This document shows positions 28,801 to 37,553 of a stretch of 64,000 nt of DNA, one piece after another. The notes under the pieces are model-generated. The model did no database searches. It had not been told where the DNA came from and saw only the letters and a list, made by a program, of their open reading frames with translations. How positions within the stretch are numbered: position 1 is the stretch's first letter; every line of letters starts with the position of its first letter. The stretch spans positions 1-64,000 of the forward strand of contig CAWIMC010000017.1 of the NCBI GenBank assembly GCA_963837005.1, written 5' to 3'. This stretch comes from CALDTK01 sp963837005. GTDB lineage: Bacteria; Bacteroidota; Bacteroidia; Chitinophagales; Saprospiraceae. The position numbers and the translations under genes were made by a program.

Positions 28801-29835
28801 TACAGCAATCTCGCGCAACCCGATGGCGCTGGCCGAGCTAGTGCGATCGATGATGAGGGTGTCTGCCCTCCCTGTCGCCAGATTCAAGCGCACGAGCCGA
28901 CCCTGGCGTTGAGCGTTGGTGCCCACGAGAAATAGATCCCCGTTGACGCTACTGAAGCCAAGGTCCGCTACGGCTAGCAGGGGTAGGTTGCCGAGACTCT
29001 TCACGTAGTGAGCCACAGGCACATCAACAGACGGGTCACGAATATCGAGTATGTACAGGCCGTTGTTGAGCGTCGTAACGAAGAGGCTGTCTCCACGAAG
29101 ATAGATCTCCGACTGGCCACTGGTCCATTGCCCCAGATTGGTGGCGGAGAAGGTGTTGACGAAGGACAGCACGTCCTCGCCGTCTTTCAATTGGTACAGA
29201 CTGCGAACGTTACTAATCCCCGATTGGCCGATAATCCAGGTAGTGGCCCGTCGGGCGTCATAAACGCCTAGAAACGGAGTGACGAAACCGTTGGAAACCC
29301 TAATAGACCCGAAGCGCTTGGCCTGCATGGTATTTAGGTCGACCAAGCCGAAGCCAGCACTCCAGAACATCAGCAGTTGGTTAGCCCCATTGATGAGGCC
29401 CGCCTGCGCCGTAAAGGCCGTCCCTAATAGTAATTCTGCCTCGGCCGTCGGGCGTTGGAAAGCGCGATTCGGGACATTGATCCAGCCCTTGTCGCTCTTG
29501 ATACTTACTCCGTTGTTGGTCACGGTTGCCACTTCGTAGTCGATGGCCGACGGAAGGATTTGCTTAATGCCTCGCCCACCGAGTCCGCGACTTTCACGAA
29601 GTACGATCAAGTTGTCCTTGCCGTCGCAAAAGCTCAGCAAGCCCTCCGTGCCGGGAATGGTCTGCCCGCAGGCCCCGGCGTAGCTCTCGTAGACGGTCCC
29701 CGTGCCGTACAGGGTGGCCTTCTCGTACTCGATCTGGGCCGATCCTGCTACCGCCAGGCAGAGTCCAGTCAGGATAAGTAATGAGGAAAGGTAGGTTTTG
29801 CGGAAGCGAAACCTTGGCGTATAAAGGTGTGACAT
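25876..29835 (-). CDS. Large secreted protein with type IX sorting domain
   Basis: Start at ATG 29835 (MSHLYTPRFRFRKTYLSS), about 1,319 residues, signal peptide LLILTGLCLAVAGSAQ. The first ~850 residues look like beta-propeller repeats. A carboxypeptidase-regulatory-like domain follows (ITVAIVQPDGSVTNTATDAS, GRYEYLLSGYTG), then a Pro/Asp-rich linker (PSDIYADPPFETP), a DUF7619-like domain (SYDPNDKLVDGG, IRFENEGNFSAKDVYIIDTF) and the sorting domain (LTAYPNPTTDEVTLVASERI to RVVKG). It should be exported by the type IX system and anchored or released. Two forms of the recurring DNA word lie at 25939 and 25978, near the 3' end. Confidence 0.88.
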   Translation of the reverse strand: MSHLYTPRFRFRKTYLSSLLILTGLCLAVAGSAQIEYEKATLYGTGTVYESYAGACGQTIPGTEGLLSFCDGKDNLIVLRESRGLGGRGIKQILPSAIDYEVATVTNNGVSIKSDKGWINVPNRAFQRPTAEAELLLGTAFTAQAGLINGANQLLMFWSAGFGLVDLNTMQAKRFGSIRVSNGFVTPFLGVYDARRATTWIIGQSGISNVRSLYQLKDGEDVLSFVNTFSATNLGQWTSGQSEIYLRGDSLFVTTLNNGLYILDIRDPSVDVPVAHYVKSLGNLPLLAVADLGFSSVNGDLFLVGTNAQRQGRLVRLNLATGRADTLIIDRTSSASAIGLREIAVGPDDLLSVSGDGSNSIYDVDWSGATPTVTENTPADFEAAGFPYINSPTDITYRDGAFFYSFPNTSAATTTSFFEVITRRGNVFGGFNDDSPGALSERTLNRFTDVAAGTNGEVYFVNSFDAVIARVRDGQVAADYRQRPANGLAITDAVGRLYYKDASTLEMLDPPLVRTLGNARNAFSAFAAYGQQLWAYSPNDKSIYIFDDGALVRTSPVNPDLPQASIFDMVVDTAGIAWLVRFQSNSNVDLIKHDISTGVSEQLIIENDVLLGRLFKVLAAPEGGIWMLGATAPAYFDGKDLKVFDRTTYPELSGARDGVVTTDGKLHMISRDEPIIATLSGAQSSEPVLTVSQVEREEFPLFDLYRAGTITFDSEGDLWISGQRDIGFLEFDLADTASVFRPGGASRFMTGQVYYDRNTNSTYDEGEGAAAITVAIVQPDGSVTNTATDASGRYEYLLSGYTGPLRVVLPRLPQYTRALSRVESVTISAGEADLVGVDFVLESIDYSSLYLQTANKTGAWGFDRPGFRNAFTAGITNLSRTETFRQVAAEFAYVNASPGAAPLPVVKSVALYRVRPLGAGYVFGALSIDPKTHAWRINASLRLGRDYAIDTLTADFSVAQGRDTVRVTTNIARLDPRETYVFEILTERYQATANGGSRIKYGYSGVNSTDLDSPRPPANGIFLRPNSDDGGDGGVDNPYRDGNSPYIDPNNVYTDPYSPPPYTDPSDIYADPPFETPLFSSYDPNDKLVDGGVAVCAAPDSDPNAPVEECANVTPLTQRDLVYTIRFENEGNFSAKDVYIIDTFDTKLDANSINVLSTSHPMALEFLPMAGDSTVVRFAFRDIYLPFEDSVNDGLVRFVISTDAEPVAGQEVRNTASIYFDQNPPIVTNTIRNLYREVSSLREAVAPIELTAYPNPTTDEVTLVASERIEAVEVYDVRGAKVLSPKPGMTLSLGVLPKGVYVVRVMTAGGVGVVRVVKG
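25939..25990. repeat. Two recurring words in opposite orientation
   Basis: GCCTTTCGGCAAAA (25939-25952) and TTTTGGCGAAAGC (25978-25990) lie 25 bases apart at the 3' end of the large secreted gene, inside codons for VLPKG and LSPKP. They could pair imperfectly in the mRNA. Confidence 0.6.
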
Positions 29836-30304
29836 AGGGAGATGATTAAGCGAGGCGCTCAAAATAGCCCGTCGGAATGTCAGCCGATAGTTGGACTTGA
29901 CACTTGCCCAACTCCGCTTGATACTCGGTAACATCTGTCGGACAGCAGGTCGTTGGCCGAGTCTTGTAAATCCCTGGGGAGGGCTTTCGCCAAAACTGGC
30001 AGCGGTCGAGTCGCTGTAGTGCTCGCTAGTCACAGCTGCTCAGGGAGCCACGTGAAAAAGCGCCCGCCTAAATGCATTACAGAGATGAGGCTTTAGGGAG
30101 CGCTTGAATAGCGTAGTAATGCCGCCCCCACAGCCCTCAAGCGATGGGCAGACCGTCACGTACCGGCTTTTTGGGGGTAGCTCGGATCTGCTCCTGGAAG
30201 ATAATTTGGGTCTGTCGAAATTTTGCAAACCAAAAGGCTACTCCGGTGCTTTCGATTGTTGTACATCCATTGTCTATACCAAGGTCCAGCAAACATCTTA
30301 TCTC
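29836..30304. other. Divergent intergenic region with one recurring word
   Basis: The frame of the large secreted gene stays open to 30033, but residues there do not look like a signal peptide, so I treat this as non-coding. GCTTTCGCCAAAA lies at 29983-29995. No clear promoter or hairpin found. Confidence 0.4.
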
Positions 30305-31569
30305 ATGGGGCTTACTTCACTACCATTATCCGGTCGCCTCGCTCGACGGACAAGCTTAGGACGAAATGCCGTAGCGTACTGCTTTGTCGCGGGGCTAGCT
30401 CTGCTATCCTTCCCCGCTTGCGACCAGGATGATACTGATCTCGTCCAAGCCATCCCCAGGATCGAGATCATCGACGGGCTCGTCACTCCTGGGCAGGCTC
30501 CCGCAGACGGCGTCGAGCTCGTCGCGGATGCGCGGCGTTTTGAAACCGCCCTGGCCGACTACCGCCGTGGCAACACCAATGGCATCAGCACGCTCGATCC
30601 TCAGGTCTTCGCTACCGATATCACGACGACTTACAATGTCAATTACGGCGACCTCGGGGCCGAACTCCCGCAGCAGGTCACCGAGCTGAAGACGATCACC
30701 CTCGACAATCCAAAGACCTTCACCCCAGCCGATGCGGTGCGCGTGAGCGATGAGGTGAGGGCGTACGTCAAGGAGGTGGCGAGTGCCTATGACCGGAACA
30801 GCGTACGCTTGCGCTACGTCCGCGTGGTGTTCGTCGAGCGTTCGGCCGGCAACCCAATCGGCTTCAACGTGTACGTCAATGCCGGGGCCGAGGTCTCAGG
30901 AGTAAGTCCGCGGACGGGACGCTTCCGTGGAGCCTGAGTTTCGCGGAGGACAACGAGGTCAACTGCACGACCGCCGTCCCCGTCGATGAGTACATCGCCA
31001 CGCAGCAGAACCTCGCGATCGCGCGACAGCTCACGGCTGATCTGAGCGTCGGCGGACAGGCGCCGAGGGCGGGGCGGATCGTGGCTGATTTCGCGGGCGC
31101 GGCTATCGTGACGGCCTACGCCGACCTGGGCAAGGACTTCCGCGGCCACACGCTCGATGCGGACCTCTTCCTACAGACGCTGCGGTTCGCTCGCACTGGC
31201 GGTGGAGGCTTAGGGACAGTGCAACAGGCCGATCTGAGGAATGACTTCCCCACGGCAGGACAGTTCCTCGTCCACTACGACCAGCACTTCGACCCGGGCA
31301 CGGGCTCCGGTGAGGTATGCATGTCGGAGGGTAAGGCTCTGCAGTACGTCCGCGACTACAGCACTCTCGGCGAGGGGGCCGTCACCACGGCCTGGCGGGA
31401 GGCCACGGGTCAAGACAACCAGGCTATACGTCGTGTTGCGGCAGGTGTCGAATCAATCTTCCGGCGCATGGGCGATGACATCGAGCGCGCCCGTGCGCAC
31501 AGTGCACAGTTCGTGTACGGTCAGCCGTACGTAATCCAAACGGCTTTGGTAGGGCGAGTGCCGAAGTAG
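30305..31569 (+). CDS. Lipoprotein of unknown function (one frameshift)
   Basis: Start at ATG 30305. The signal peptide ends in a lipobox-like LALLSFPAC. The first frame runs to 30937. Shifting near 30920 gives a continuous protein (LPWSLSFAEDNEVNCTTAVP, VDEYIATQQNLAIARQLTAD) to 31569, about 420 residues in all. The middle (TPADAVRVSDEVRAYVKEVA) is helical; near the C-terminus EVCMSEGKALQYVRDYSTLG is notable. I do not recognise the family. The break may be an assembly indel. Confidence 0.6.
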
Positions 31570-31590
31570 GCACGTCATGCTGTATCCAGG

Positions 31591-31731
31591 CTACGCTTTT
31601 AGTTTGTTGCTCTTGTCCACGCGCCCCCAGTACAGCGGGCACTTCTTGCAGTATTTCCCTTTCTTCTTGTACTTCTTGCAGCACTTCTTCTTGAGCTTTT
31701 TCGGCTGCTCGGCGGGCATCTCCTTGGCCAT
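31591..31731 (-). CDS. Small Lys/Cys-rich protein
   Basis: Start at ATG 31731 gives 46 residues (MAKEMPAEQPKKLKKKCC, then KKYKKKGKYCKKCPLYW, ending SNKLKA). Four cysteines (CC, then CKKC) in a very basic chain could bind a metal or nucleic acid. Short proteins of this look are conserved in Bacteroidota as far as I recall, without known function. It follows the CHAP gene on the same strand by 14 bases. Confidence 0.6.
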   Translation of the reverse strand: MAKEMPAEQPKKLKKKCCKKYKKKGKYCKKCPLYWGRVDKSNKLKA

Positions 31732-31745
31732 GGGGCGGGTCTTCT

Positions 31746-32356
31746 TTACAGCTTCCGCAAAAACCCGCGGATCTCGGGATCGTCCAGGTGCCACTGCCCA
31801 TTTTCTCGCACGATCCCGACCCACGCCCGCGTCGGGGCGGCGCGACCGGCGTTCTGCTGGATGTACTCGATGGCCTCCGGGGGCGACTTCGTCACGATGG
31901 CGACGTGACCGCGGCGCCCGCGCTCGCCTGGGCCCCAGACCAGGATGTCGCCCGGGCGCGGATGGCCCTCGCCGGGGAGCCGATACTGAAAGAGGCCCCG
32001 CTGGACGTTGAAGGCCCCGTCTGCCAATCTAGGGTCGAAGAAATCCTTCGGGTAGCCGTAGGTGTCGGGCATGCGATGGCCATAGGCCACGTAGTAGAAG
32101 CGCTTGACGAACTCCGTCGCCTGCCACTTGAGGCCGAAGTTGTACCCGTCCGCGCTGAGGTGGCGCCCGGCGGTGTGACCGATCTTGCCGTTGTAGTACA
32201 CCGGCGACGTGGCGGTAGGCTGTCGAGCTCGTCCGCCGACGGCGAAGCCGGACCGTCGCCGAACAGTTCCGGCACCCAGACGGCGACCCAGCCGACGAGG
32301 ATCACGATGACGACCCCGTAGGAGAATCGCCGGAGGCTAATGCCGCGCTGTAGCAT
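31746..32356 (-). CDS. CHAP-like amidase, membrane-anchored (one frameshift)
   Basis: Start at or near ATG 32356 (MLQRGISLRRFSYGVVIV), a single N-terminal membrane segment (GVVIVILVGWVAVWV), then after a shift near 32215 the domain VYYNGKIGHTAGRHLSADGY, LKWQATEFVKRFYYVAYGHR, RPGDILVWGPGERGRRGHVA. This fits an NlpC/P60-related CHAP fold. The usual N-terminal Cys is hard to place: the catalytic Cys position reads W-Q-A-T-E-F in the helix that normally carries C-V-x-F, so activity is doubtful. The shift may be an assembly error. Confidence 0.6.
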
Positions 32357-32406
32357 ACGGGGTGAAGATCGGGGAATGAACACAATGCGCAAGGCGTCCA
32401 GAATAT

Positions 32407-32817
32407 CTATGCTTTCGCTAAAACCTTCAAAAACTGATCGCCTGTTAGCACCGTCAGCATTGGGAATTCGATATTTTTGAGTCTTTCGTAGTGCTTGTCA
32501 TCTGTAATCAGATAATCTGCATTGCCTGCCACTGCACAGTCTACGAATTTATCGTCGTCGGGATCGGCGACCACGAGCCTCCAGCGGTAGGATGGTTCTG
32601 TCAGCATGACGTTGGGAAGGACTAGCAGAGCCCGAAGGGTCCTCTTGGCATTTAAAGCGTTACTCCGCTCCAACAGCAATTCTGAATACTCAAGATAGAT
32701 CTCTGTGCTGACTAACAGATCGTATCGCTGACGCAAAAGTGAAGTATAAATCGGGTGAAGTCTCGATTGCTTCGCGATAGATACCAGCAGGATGTTCGTA
32801 TCCACAACGACCCTCAC
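32407..32817 (-). CDS. PIN-domain toxin
   Basis: 136 residues. VVVDTNILLVSIAK carries the first acidic residue, EIYLEYSELLLER the second, and ADPDDDKFVDCAVAGNADYL then ITDDKHY the third and fourth, as in PIN ribonucleases. Its start overlaps the end of the upstream antitoxin gene by four bases, the usual toxin-antitoxin coupling. The TTTTAGCGAAAGC form of the recurring word forms its C-terminus (KVLAKA then stop). Confidence 0.9.
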   Translation of the reverse strand: MRVVVDTNILLVSIAKQSRLHPIYTSLLRQRYDLLVSTEIYLEYSELLLERSNALNAKRTLRALLVLPNVMLTEPSYRWRLVVADPDDDKFVDCAVAGNADYLITDDKHYERLKNIEFPMLTVLTGDQFLKVLAKA

Positions 32818-33104
32818 GGTAGGTCATCCCAAGTCCTCTCCCCCGTCACGATCTGGTCTAACAGATCGGATGTCCAGCCGCGCCCCTCGAAAAGCTCACT
32901 AATGCCGTCACTGGCCTTCCTGCCGAAGAACTGTCCGACGAGTAGCCTCAATTCGTAGGCCTCTTGTTCATCGAAAGGCCCCGTTAGCGCCTGGAGGAGC
33001 ACCCGTTCGCTCTCGGTGAGTTCCGCGAGCGGTCGCTCAGCAAGGCCGGCGATGATAGGGTGGAGGTAAGTGTCTTGCACGATTTTGAGTAGTCGACCCC
33101 ACAA
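32814..33104 (-). CDS. Antitoxin of the PIN toxin pair
   Basis: Up to 96 residues; the start is unsure because the first codon is TTG at 33104. Acidic and helical (LAELTESERVLLQALTGPFD, EQEAYELRLLVGQFF). Lies immediately upstream of the PIN gene with ATGA-type overlap. No classic DNA-binding fold can be seen; assignment rests on operon position and size. Confidence 0.7.
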   Translation of the reverse strand: MWGRLLKIVQDTYLHPIIAGLAERPLAELTESERVLLQALTGPFDEQEAYELRLLVGQFFGRKASDGISELFEGRGWTSDLLDQIVTGERTWDDLP

Positions 33105-33300
33105 AGCTACGCCACGCCGTGCGTATCAAACATCATAGGTCATTTACTGGCTGCCCGATACAGCTTCCGAATGTCGCGAGCGAGTATAGCTCCCAGACAC
33201 TATTAATCTGTGGGGGCAGCACACAACAACAACGCTACGTTCAACTCGAAATAGTGACGTGAACCCATTTCGAGCCGAGAATAGAGGTTCGAGTTTGACC

Positions 33301-35124
33301 TCACCGCGCCCGCCCCGCGTACCAGTCCCTGAGCGTATAGAACGCCAACTTCCGCTCCCCGTGCTCGCCGATCAACCCTTTGCGGTTCCACCCGTCCTGC
33401 ACGCCCGGTAAGTTTCGCCGAGGGCTTTTGAAGTCGGCCAAGATCCACGGCGTCATTCCGGCTACCTCCGGGGTTCGATCGACGAGCTTTAGGGTCTCGC
33501 GGTAGAGCCAGTCCTGGTAGTCCTCGCTCCAACGCGTGAGACTGTCGCCCCGCAGACCCGCCCGCGCCCCGCCGCCGAACTCACTGATGATGACCGGCTT
33601 GTTTTGGCGAAAGCTAAACTTCGCACCCGCCAGCGCCGCCGGCGTGCCTTCGTACCACCCAATGTACTCGTTGAAGCTCACCACGTCGGCGAACTCGGCA
33701 AACGGATCGGTGACCTCGTACTGCTGTGGCCCCGTCCCCTCCTTGAAGAGCGCCGCCGAAATGAGCCGCGTCGGATCCATCGCACGGGCGTGCGCAGCCA
33801 GCTTCTTCAAAAACGTAAGCCGCTCCGGGATGTCGGGCGTCTCGTTGGCCATGCTCCAGATGATCACCGCGGCGCGGTTGCGGTCGCGGGCGATGAGTTC
33901 GGACAGTTGCTGCTCGGCGTTGGCGTAGGTGGCCGCGTTGCCCCAGGCAATCGTCCAGTACACCGGCACCTCCTCCCAGAGCAGCATCCCGAGTGAGTCG
34001 GCGAGCCGCGGCATGTACTCGTTGTGGGGGTAGTGCGCCAGGCGCATAAAATTGCAATTGAGCTCTTTGGCGCGACCGATCATCACGGTCGCATCCTCCC
34101 AACCGTTGGCCCGACCGCTGTGCAAAGGAGCCTCCTCGTGGGCGCTGATGCCGCGCAAAAAGACAGGCTCACCGTTGAGCAGCAGCGTCGTGCCTCGCGT
34201 CGCGATGGTGCGTAGACCAATGCGATCGGTGGTCTTGTCTGCCCCCGCCTCGACGGTGAAGGTGTACCGGTGCGGGTCGTCGGGACTCCAATACCGAGCG
34301 ACGTTGACGCTTTCGCTAAACCTCGCCTTGCCGCTGGCGTCGGTTTGGAGGCTTACGCCAAAACCTAGTTCGGGGGCAGCAATCTTGACGGTTTGGCCGC
34401 CTCGATTCGGACCGTGCAGCTCGACCGTGCCCGCGAGGGTGTTGGCGTCAGCCAGCTGGATCTGGTAATTCGCGAGGTAGGTCGCTGGCAGCACGTAGAG
34501 CCGCACGTCCCGCGTCAAGCCGCCGTAGTTCCACCAGTCGGTGACATCTGTGGGCACGGCCTCCCTGGCGCGCTGATTGTCGACGCGCACGACGAGCGAA
34601 TTGCTAGAGTCCCCGCCGCGCAGCAGGTCGGTCACGTCGAGCTGAAAGGGCGTAAAGCCCCCCTCGTGAACACCCGCCTTTTTAGCGTTGACGTAAACAT
34701 CCGCGCGGTAGTTGGCCGCCCCGAAGTAAAGGTGGACGCGCTCGCCGCTGGTGCGCGCTGGCGCTACAAACTTCTTCCGGTACCAGATAGAGCCTTCGTA
34801 GAGCAGGTAGCGCTCGTACTGCGTGTTCCAGTCGCCGGGCACGTGGAGCACTGGCTGCCCGTCGAAGGCGTACTCGTAGCGCTCCGTCCGGTTTTGCGCG
34901 ACGGCATCCATCGGCGCGAAGTCGGTGCGCCCCTGCGTACTCGAATCGAACGGCACTCGTACGAAATCGTAGAAGTAGGCCTCGTACCGATCCGGGAAAT
35001 GCTGCCAGTCGCCATTTAGGGAGGTGTGCGTCCGGAGAAAGGCATTCTGAAGTGCGGGGGACTCGTGTTGGGCGAAGGCTGTTTTGGCGAAAGCCGTAAG
35101 TACGAGGAGGGTGAGGAGGCGCAT
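33301..35124 (-). CDS. Glycoside hydrolase family 2 protein (beta-glucuronidase-like)
   Basis: 607 residues with signal peptide (LLTLLVLTAFAKTAFAQ). Sugar-binding domain HVPGDWNTQYERYLLYEGSI, an Ig-like sandwich, then the TIM barrel with RGISAHEEAPLHSG, acid/base Glu in VIIWSMANETPDIPERL and nucleophile Glu in VIISEFGGGARAG. The barrel and TPEVAGMTPWILADFKSPRR match beta-glucuronidase-like GH2 enzymes. It is periplasmic or secreted. The recurring DNA word appears twice (33602-33614 as FRQN, 35082-35094 inside the signal peptide as AFAKT). Confidence 0.9.
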   Translation of the reverse strand: MRLLTLLVLTAFAKTAFAQHESPALQNAFLRTHTSLNGDWQHFPDRYEAYFYDFVRVPFDSSTQGRTDFAPMDAVAQNRTERYEYAFDGQPVLHVPGDWNTQYERYLLYEGSIWYRKKFVAPARTSGERVHLYFGAANYRADVYVNAKKAGVHEGGFTPFQLDVTDLLRGGDSSNSLVVRVDNQRAREAVPTDVTDWWNYGGLTRDVRLYVLPATYLANYQIQLADANTLAGTVELHGPNRGGQTVKIAAPELGFGVSLQTDASGKARFSESVNVARYWSPDDPHRYTFTVEAGADKTTDRIGLRTIATRGTTLLLNGEPVFLRGISAHEEAPLHSGRANGWEDATVMIGRAKELNCNFMRLAHYPHNEYMPRLADSLGMLLWEEVPVYWTIAWGNAATYANAEQQLSELIARDRNRAAVIIWSMANETPDIPERLTFLKKLAAHARAMDPTRLISAALFKEGTGPQQYEVTDPFAEFADVVSFNEYIGWYEGTPAALAGAKFSFRQNKPVIISEFGGGARAGLRGDSLTRWSEDYQDWLYRETLKLVDRTPEVAGMTPWILADFKSPRRNLPGVQDGWNRKGLIGEHGERKLAFYTLRDWYAGRAR

Positions 35125-35160
35125 GGGGGGAAGGTAAAGAACGCGAGGGCCTGCGGCCCC

Positions 35161-35250
35161 GCAAGGTTTCGCGACAGGGTCGCAATGAAGGAGACGCCGC
35201 GCTAGCTCTTTGCGGTCCTATCGCGCGACCTTGCGTCTATTGCGTCCTAT
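35161..35250. repeat. Intergenic palindrome related to 16721-16826
   Basis: Imperfect inverted repeat: arm 35161-35185 (gcaaggtttcgcgacagggt + cgcaa) against 35210-35234, followed by gcgtctattgcgtcc. The gcgacagggtcgc core and gcgtctattg tail are shared with the palindrome after recQ, so these are two members of one intergenic family. Confidence 0.65.
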
Positions 35251-35251
35251 C

Positions 35252-35617
35252 CTACCCTGCTGGGTCCCAAAACAGCTCCCTAAACCCCACCACCTTGTCG
35301 TCCTCCACCTGGACGCCCTCCTTGGCCAGGCGCTCAGCCATCGACTCCGGCGGATCGAAGTGCAGCTTGCCCGTTAAGCGACCCTCCCGATTTACGACCC
35401 GCTGCGCAGGCACGTGCGGCTCGGCGCTGTGGCTGTAGCGCATCGCGTAGCCCGCCATGCGTGGGGTGCCGAGTGTGAGGGCGTCGGCCAGTGCCCCGTA
35501 CGTTGTCACGCGACCCGGCGGGCACTGTCGTACCAACTCCCAAACCTGCTCGTAGTAGTGCGGCTGGCCCTTGGGAAGGTGCTTGGGGAAGTTGGTCTTG
35601 CCGAAGTAGGTGCTCAT
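35252..35617 (-). CDS. Alkyltransferase-like protein (MGMT family, no catalytic Cys)
   Basis: 121 residues. PPGRVTTYGALADALTLGTP and the wing region HVPAQRVVNREGRLTGKL match the DNA-binding domain of O6-methylguanine-DNA methyltransferase, but the P-C-H-R active site is P-A-Q-R here. The protein should bind alkylated DNA without repairing it by itself, as ATL proteins do when they hand lesions to nucleotide excision repair. Its ATG overlaps the stop of the sugar isomerase gene (ATGA). Confidence 0.88.
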   Translation of the reverse strand: MSTYFGKTNFPKHLPKGQPHYYEQVWELVRQCPPGRVTTYGALADALTLGTPRMAGYAMRYSHSAEPHVPAQRVVNREGRLTGKLHFDPPESMAERLAKEGVQVEDDKVVGFRELFWDPAG

Positions 35618-36541
35618 GTGGGCAACTTAGGCAACCACTGTCGCAGGTAGGCGTGACTTACGCGCAGCGCCCGTTCGCGCAGTTCCAGACTCCCTTCAAA
35701 GGCGCGGTCCTCGACCTCGACACACACCGCGCCCTCGTAGCCGGTTTCGGTCAGGTAGCTAGAAGAAGCGCCCCCAGTCCACGTCGCCCATCCCCGGCAA
35801 CTTCGGCGTGTGCCACAGCTTCGGGTACGCCCAGCGGCCGTGGCGATCGAGCTGCTCGCGGTCGACGCGCAGGTCTTTGGCGTGCACGTGGATCATCCGC
35901 TCTGGGTAGGCGCGGAAGGGTAGCGTGTAGTCCATGTCCATGAGCGCGAAGTGACTCGGGTCGTAGTTGAGGCCCCAGTGCGCGTCCGGTATGTCGGCCC
36001 ACATCCGCTCCCAGACGGCGGGGCTTACGGCCAGGTTTTGCCCCCCTGGCCACTCATCGGTCCCGAATTTCATCGGACAATTCTCGATGCCGATCCGCAC
36101 GCCGAGCGTTTTGGCGAAAGCCACCAAGGGCCGCCACGTCTCCAAAAACCGCGGCCACTGGGCCTCGATGGTCTGCGCCTGGTCACGCCCCACAAACGTC
36201 GTCACGCAAGAAATGCCGAGCCTTGCCGAGGCCTCGATAACCCTCCGGATGTGGTCGGTGTACACCTTGGCCTGCACCTCGTCGGCGACCAGGGGGTTCG
36301 GGTAATACCCGAGCGAAGAGATGCGTACGTCGTACTGCTCTTGAAGGGCCTTTACCTCCGCGATGCGCACCGGCCCGAGTGTCGTCACGTCGATATGAGT
36401 CACGCCCGCGTAGCGGCGCTCTGCTTTGCCCGGTGGCCAGCACATCACCTCCACAGCGTCGTAGCCGATCTCGGCGGCTTTCGCCAAAACCTGTGCTAGC
36501 GTAAATTCGGGAAGGATAGCGGAGACGAAGCCTAGTTGCAT
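35614..36541 (-). CDS. Sugar phosphate isomerase/epimerase-like protein (one frameshift)
   Basis: AP-endonuclease-2-like TIM barrel: IGYDAVEVMCWPPGK, VTHIDVTTLG, the metal-ligand Glu in IGIENCPMKF, LNYDPSHFALMDMD and IHVHAKDLRVDREQ. The first frame stops at 35759 after GDVDWGRFF. A one-base shift there restores YLTETGYEGAVCVEVEDRAF and runs to the TGA at 35614-35616, giving about 308 residues. The stop then overlaps the next gene's ATG, which supports the bridged reading. Substrate unknown. Two recurring words, opposite orientation, at 36109 (AFAKT) and 36477 (VLAKA). Confidence 0.82.
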
Positions 36542-36730
36542 TTGAGTTCTCGGTTACCAGTTCTCATTTCTCAGTTGCTCGTGTAATGGTCCTGGGGAAG
36601 CTTATGGTAGCGGCAAAATACAGGCGGCAGAACAAACACACGTACGCACTTTACGCGTAAGCCATGCCGCCGCAGCGGTAGCCGACTGAGAACTGGCAAC
36701 TGAGAACTGAGAACTGGTACCTTGCCCCCC

Positions 36731-37381
36731 ATGGATGCACTCCGCTGTCGCGTCAAGGCTGCTGCCGTGGCCAACCTCACCGACGCTCGCTACTTCGCGG
36801 CGCTCGGGGTCGACTACCTCGGGTTCGCCCTCGAGCCGGGGGCTAGCGGGTTTGTCGACGCCGACCAGGTGGCAACGCTTCGCGACTGGATCGAGGGCCC
36901 GGCACTGGTCGGAGAGTTTGGGCATGTCGACGTGGCGCGCATCGTCGAGCAGGCCGCGGCACTGCGTCTGGACGTGATTCAGGTAGGGCCTTTCGGCAAA
37001 ACGCGTGAACTCGCCGCCGCCACGGAGCTTCCCGTACTCCAAGAACTGATCATGGGGCCGAACCTCGGTATCGAGGAGGCGCAGCGCATCGTGGATGGCA
37101 ACGGCGCGAGCGTACAGGCCTTCATCGTCAACTTCTCTCGCAACGCCTCGACCTGGGAGTGGCTCCGGGAGCAGCCGACCATGATCAATTGGCTGGAGGA
37201 ATTGTGCGATGATTTTGCGGTGCTTCTCGACGTACCGGCGGCACCCTATCAGATCGACGAAATCCTCGATACACTGTCTCCGGAGGGACTCCAACTTACC
37301 GGCGGCGAGGAGGAGGCTGTAGGGGTTAAAGACTTCGACGAGCTCGATGAATGGTTCGAGGTACTGCGCGTCGAGGCTTGA
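36731..37381 (+). CDS. TrpF-like (PRAI) TIM-barrel protein
   Basis: Start at ATG 36731 (MDALRCRVKAAAVANLTD), about 216 residues. ANLTDARYFAALGVDYLGFA mirrors the start of phosphoribosylanthranilate isomerase, but the catalytic Cys of V-K-I-C-G is Ala here (VKAAAVA), and no clear Asp at the second site is evident (LLDVPAAPYQ). LQLTGGEEEAVGVKDFDELD near the C-terminus replaces the usual phosphate-binding S-S-G-V-E. It is probably a non-PRAI paralogue. No trp genes are nearby. Confidence 0.65.
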   Translation: MDALRCRVKAAAVANLTDARYFAALGVDYLGFALEPGASGFVDADQVATLRDWIEGPALVGEFGHVDVARIVEQAAALRLDVIQVGPFGKTRELAAATELPVLQELIMGPNLGIEEAQRIVDGNGASVQAFIVNFSRNASTWEWLREQPTMINWLEELCDDFAVLLDVPAAPYQIDEILDTLSPEGLQLTGGEEEAVGVKDFDELDEWFEVLRVEA

Positions 37382-37553
37382 CGCAAGCCCTACACGGAGG
37401 ATTGTCGTGGGTGGCGACAGGCGACAGCGCTCTTCAGATTGGTGGCCGGCGGATAGGGCTCATGGCCTCGGCACCCGATGTGTAATCACCCTCCTTTTAA
37501 GCGGTTGCTTGGCATGGTCTTTGCAAAAACCCATCTAACAGCGTTATACGTAT

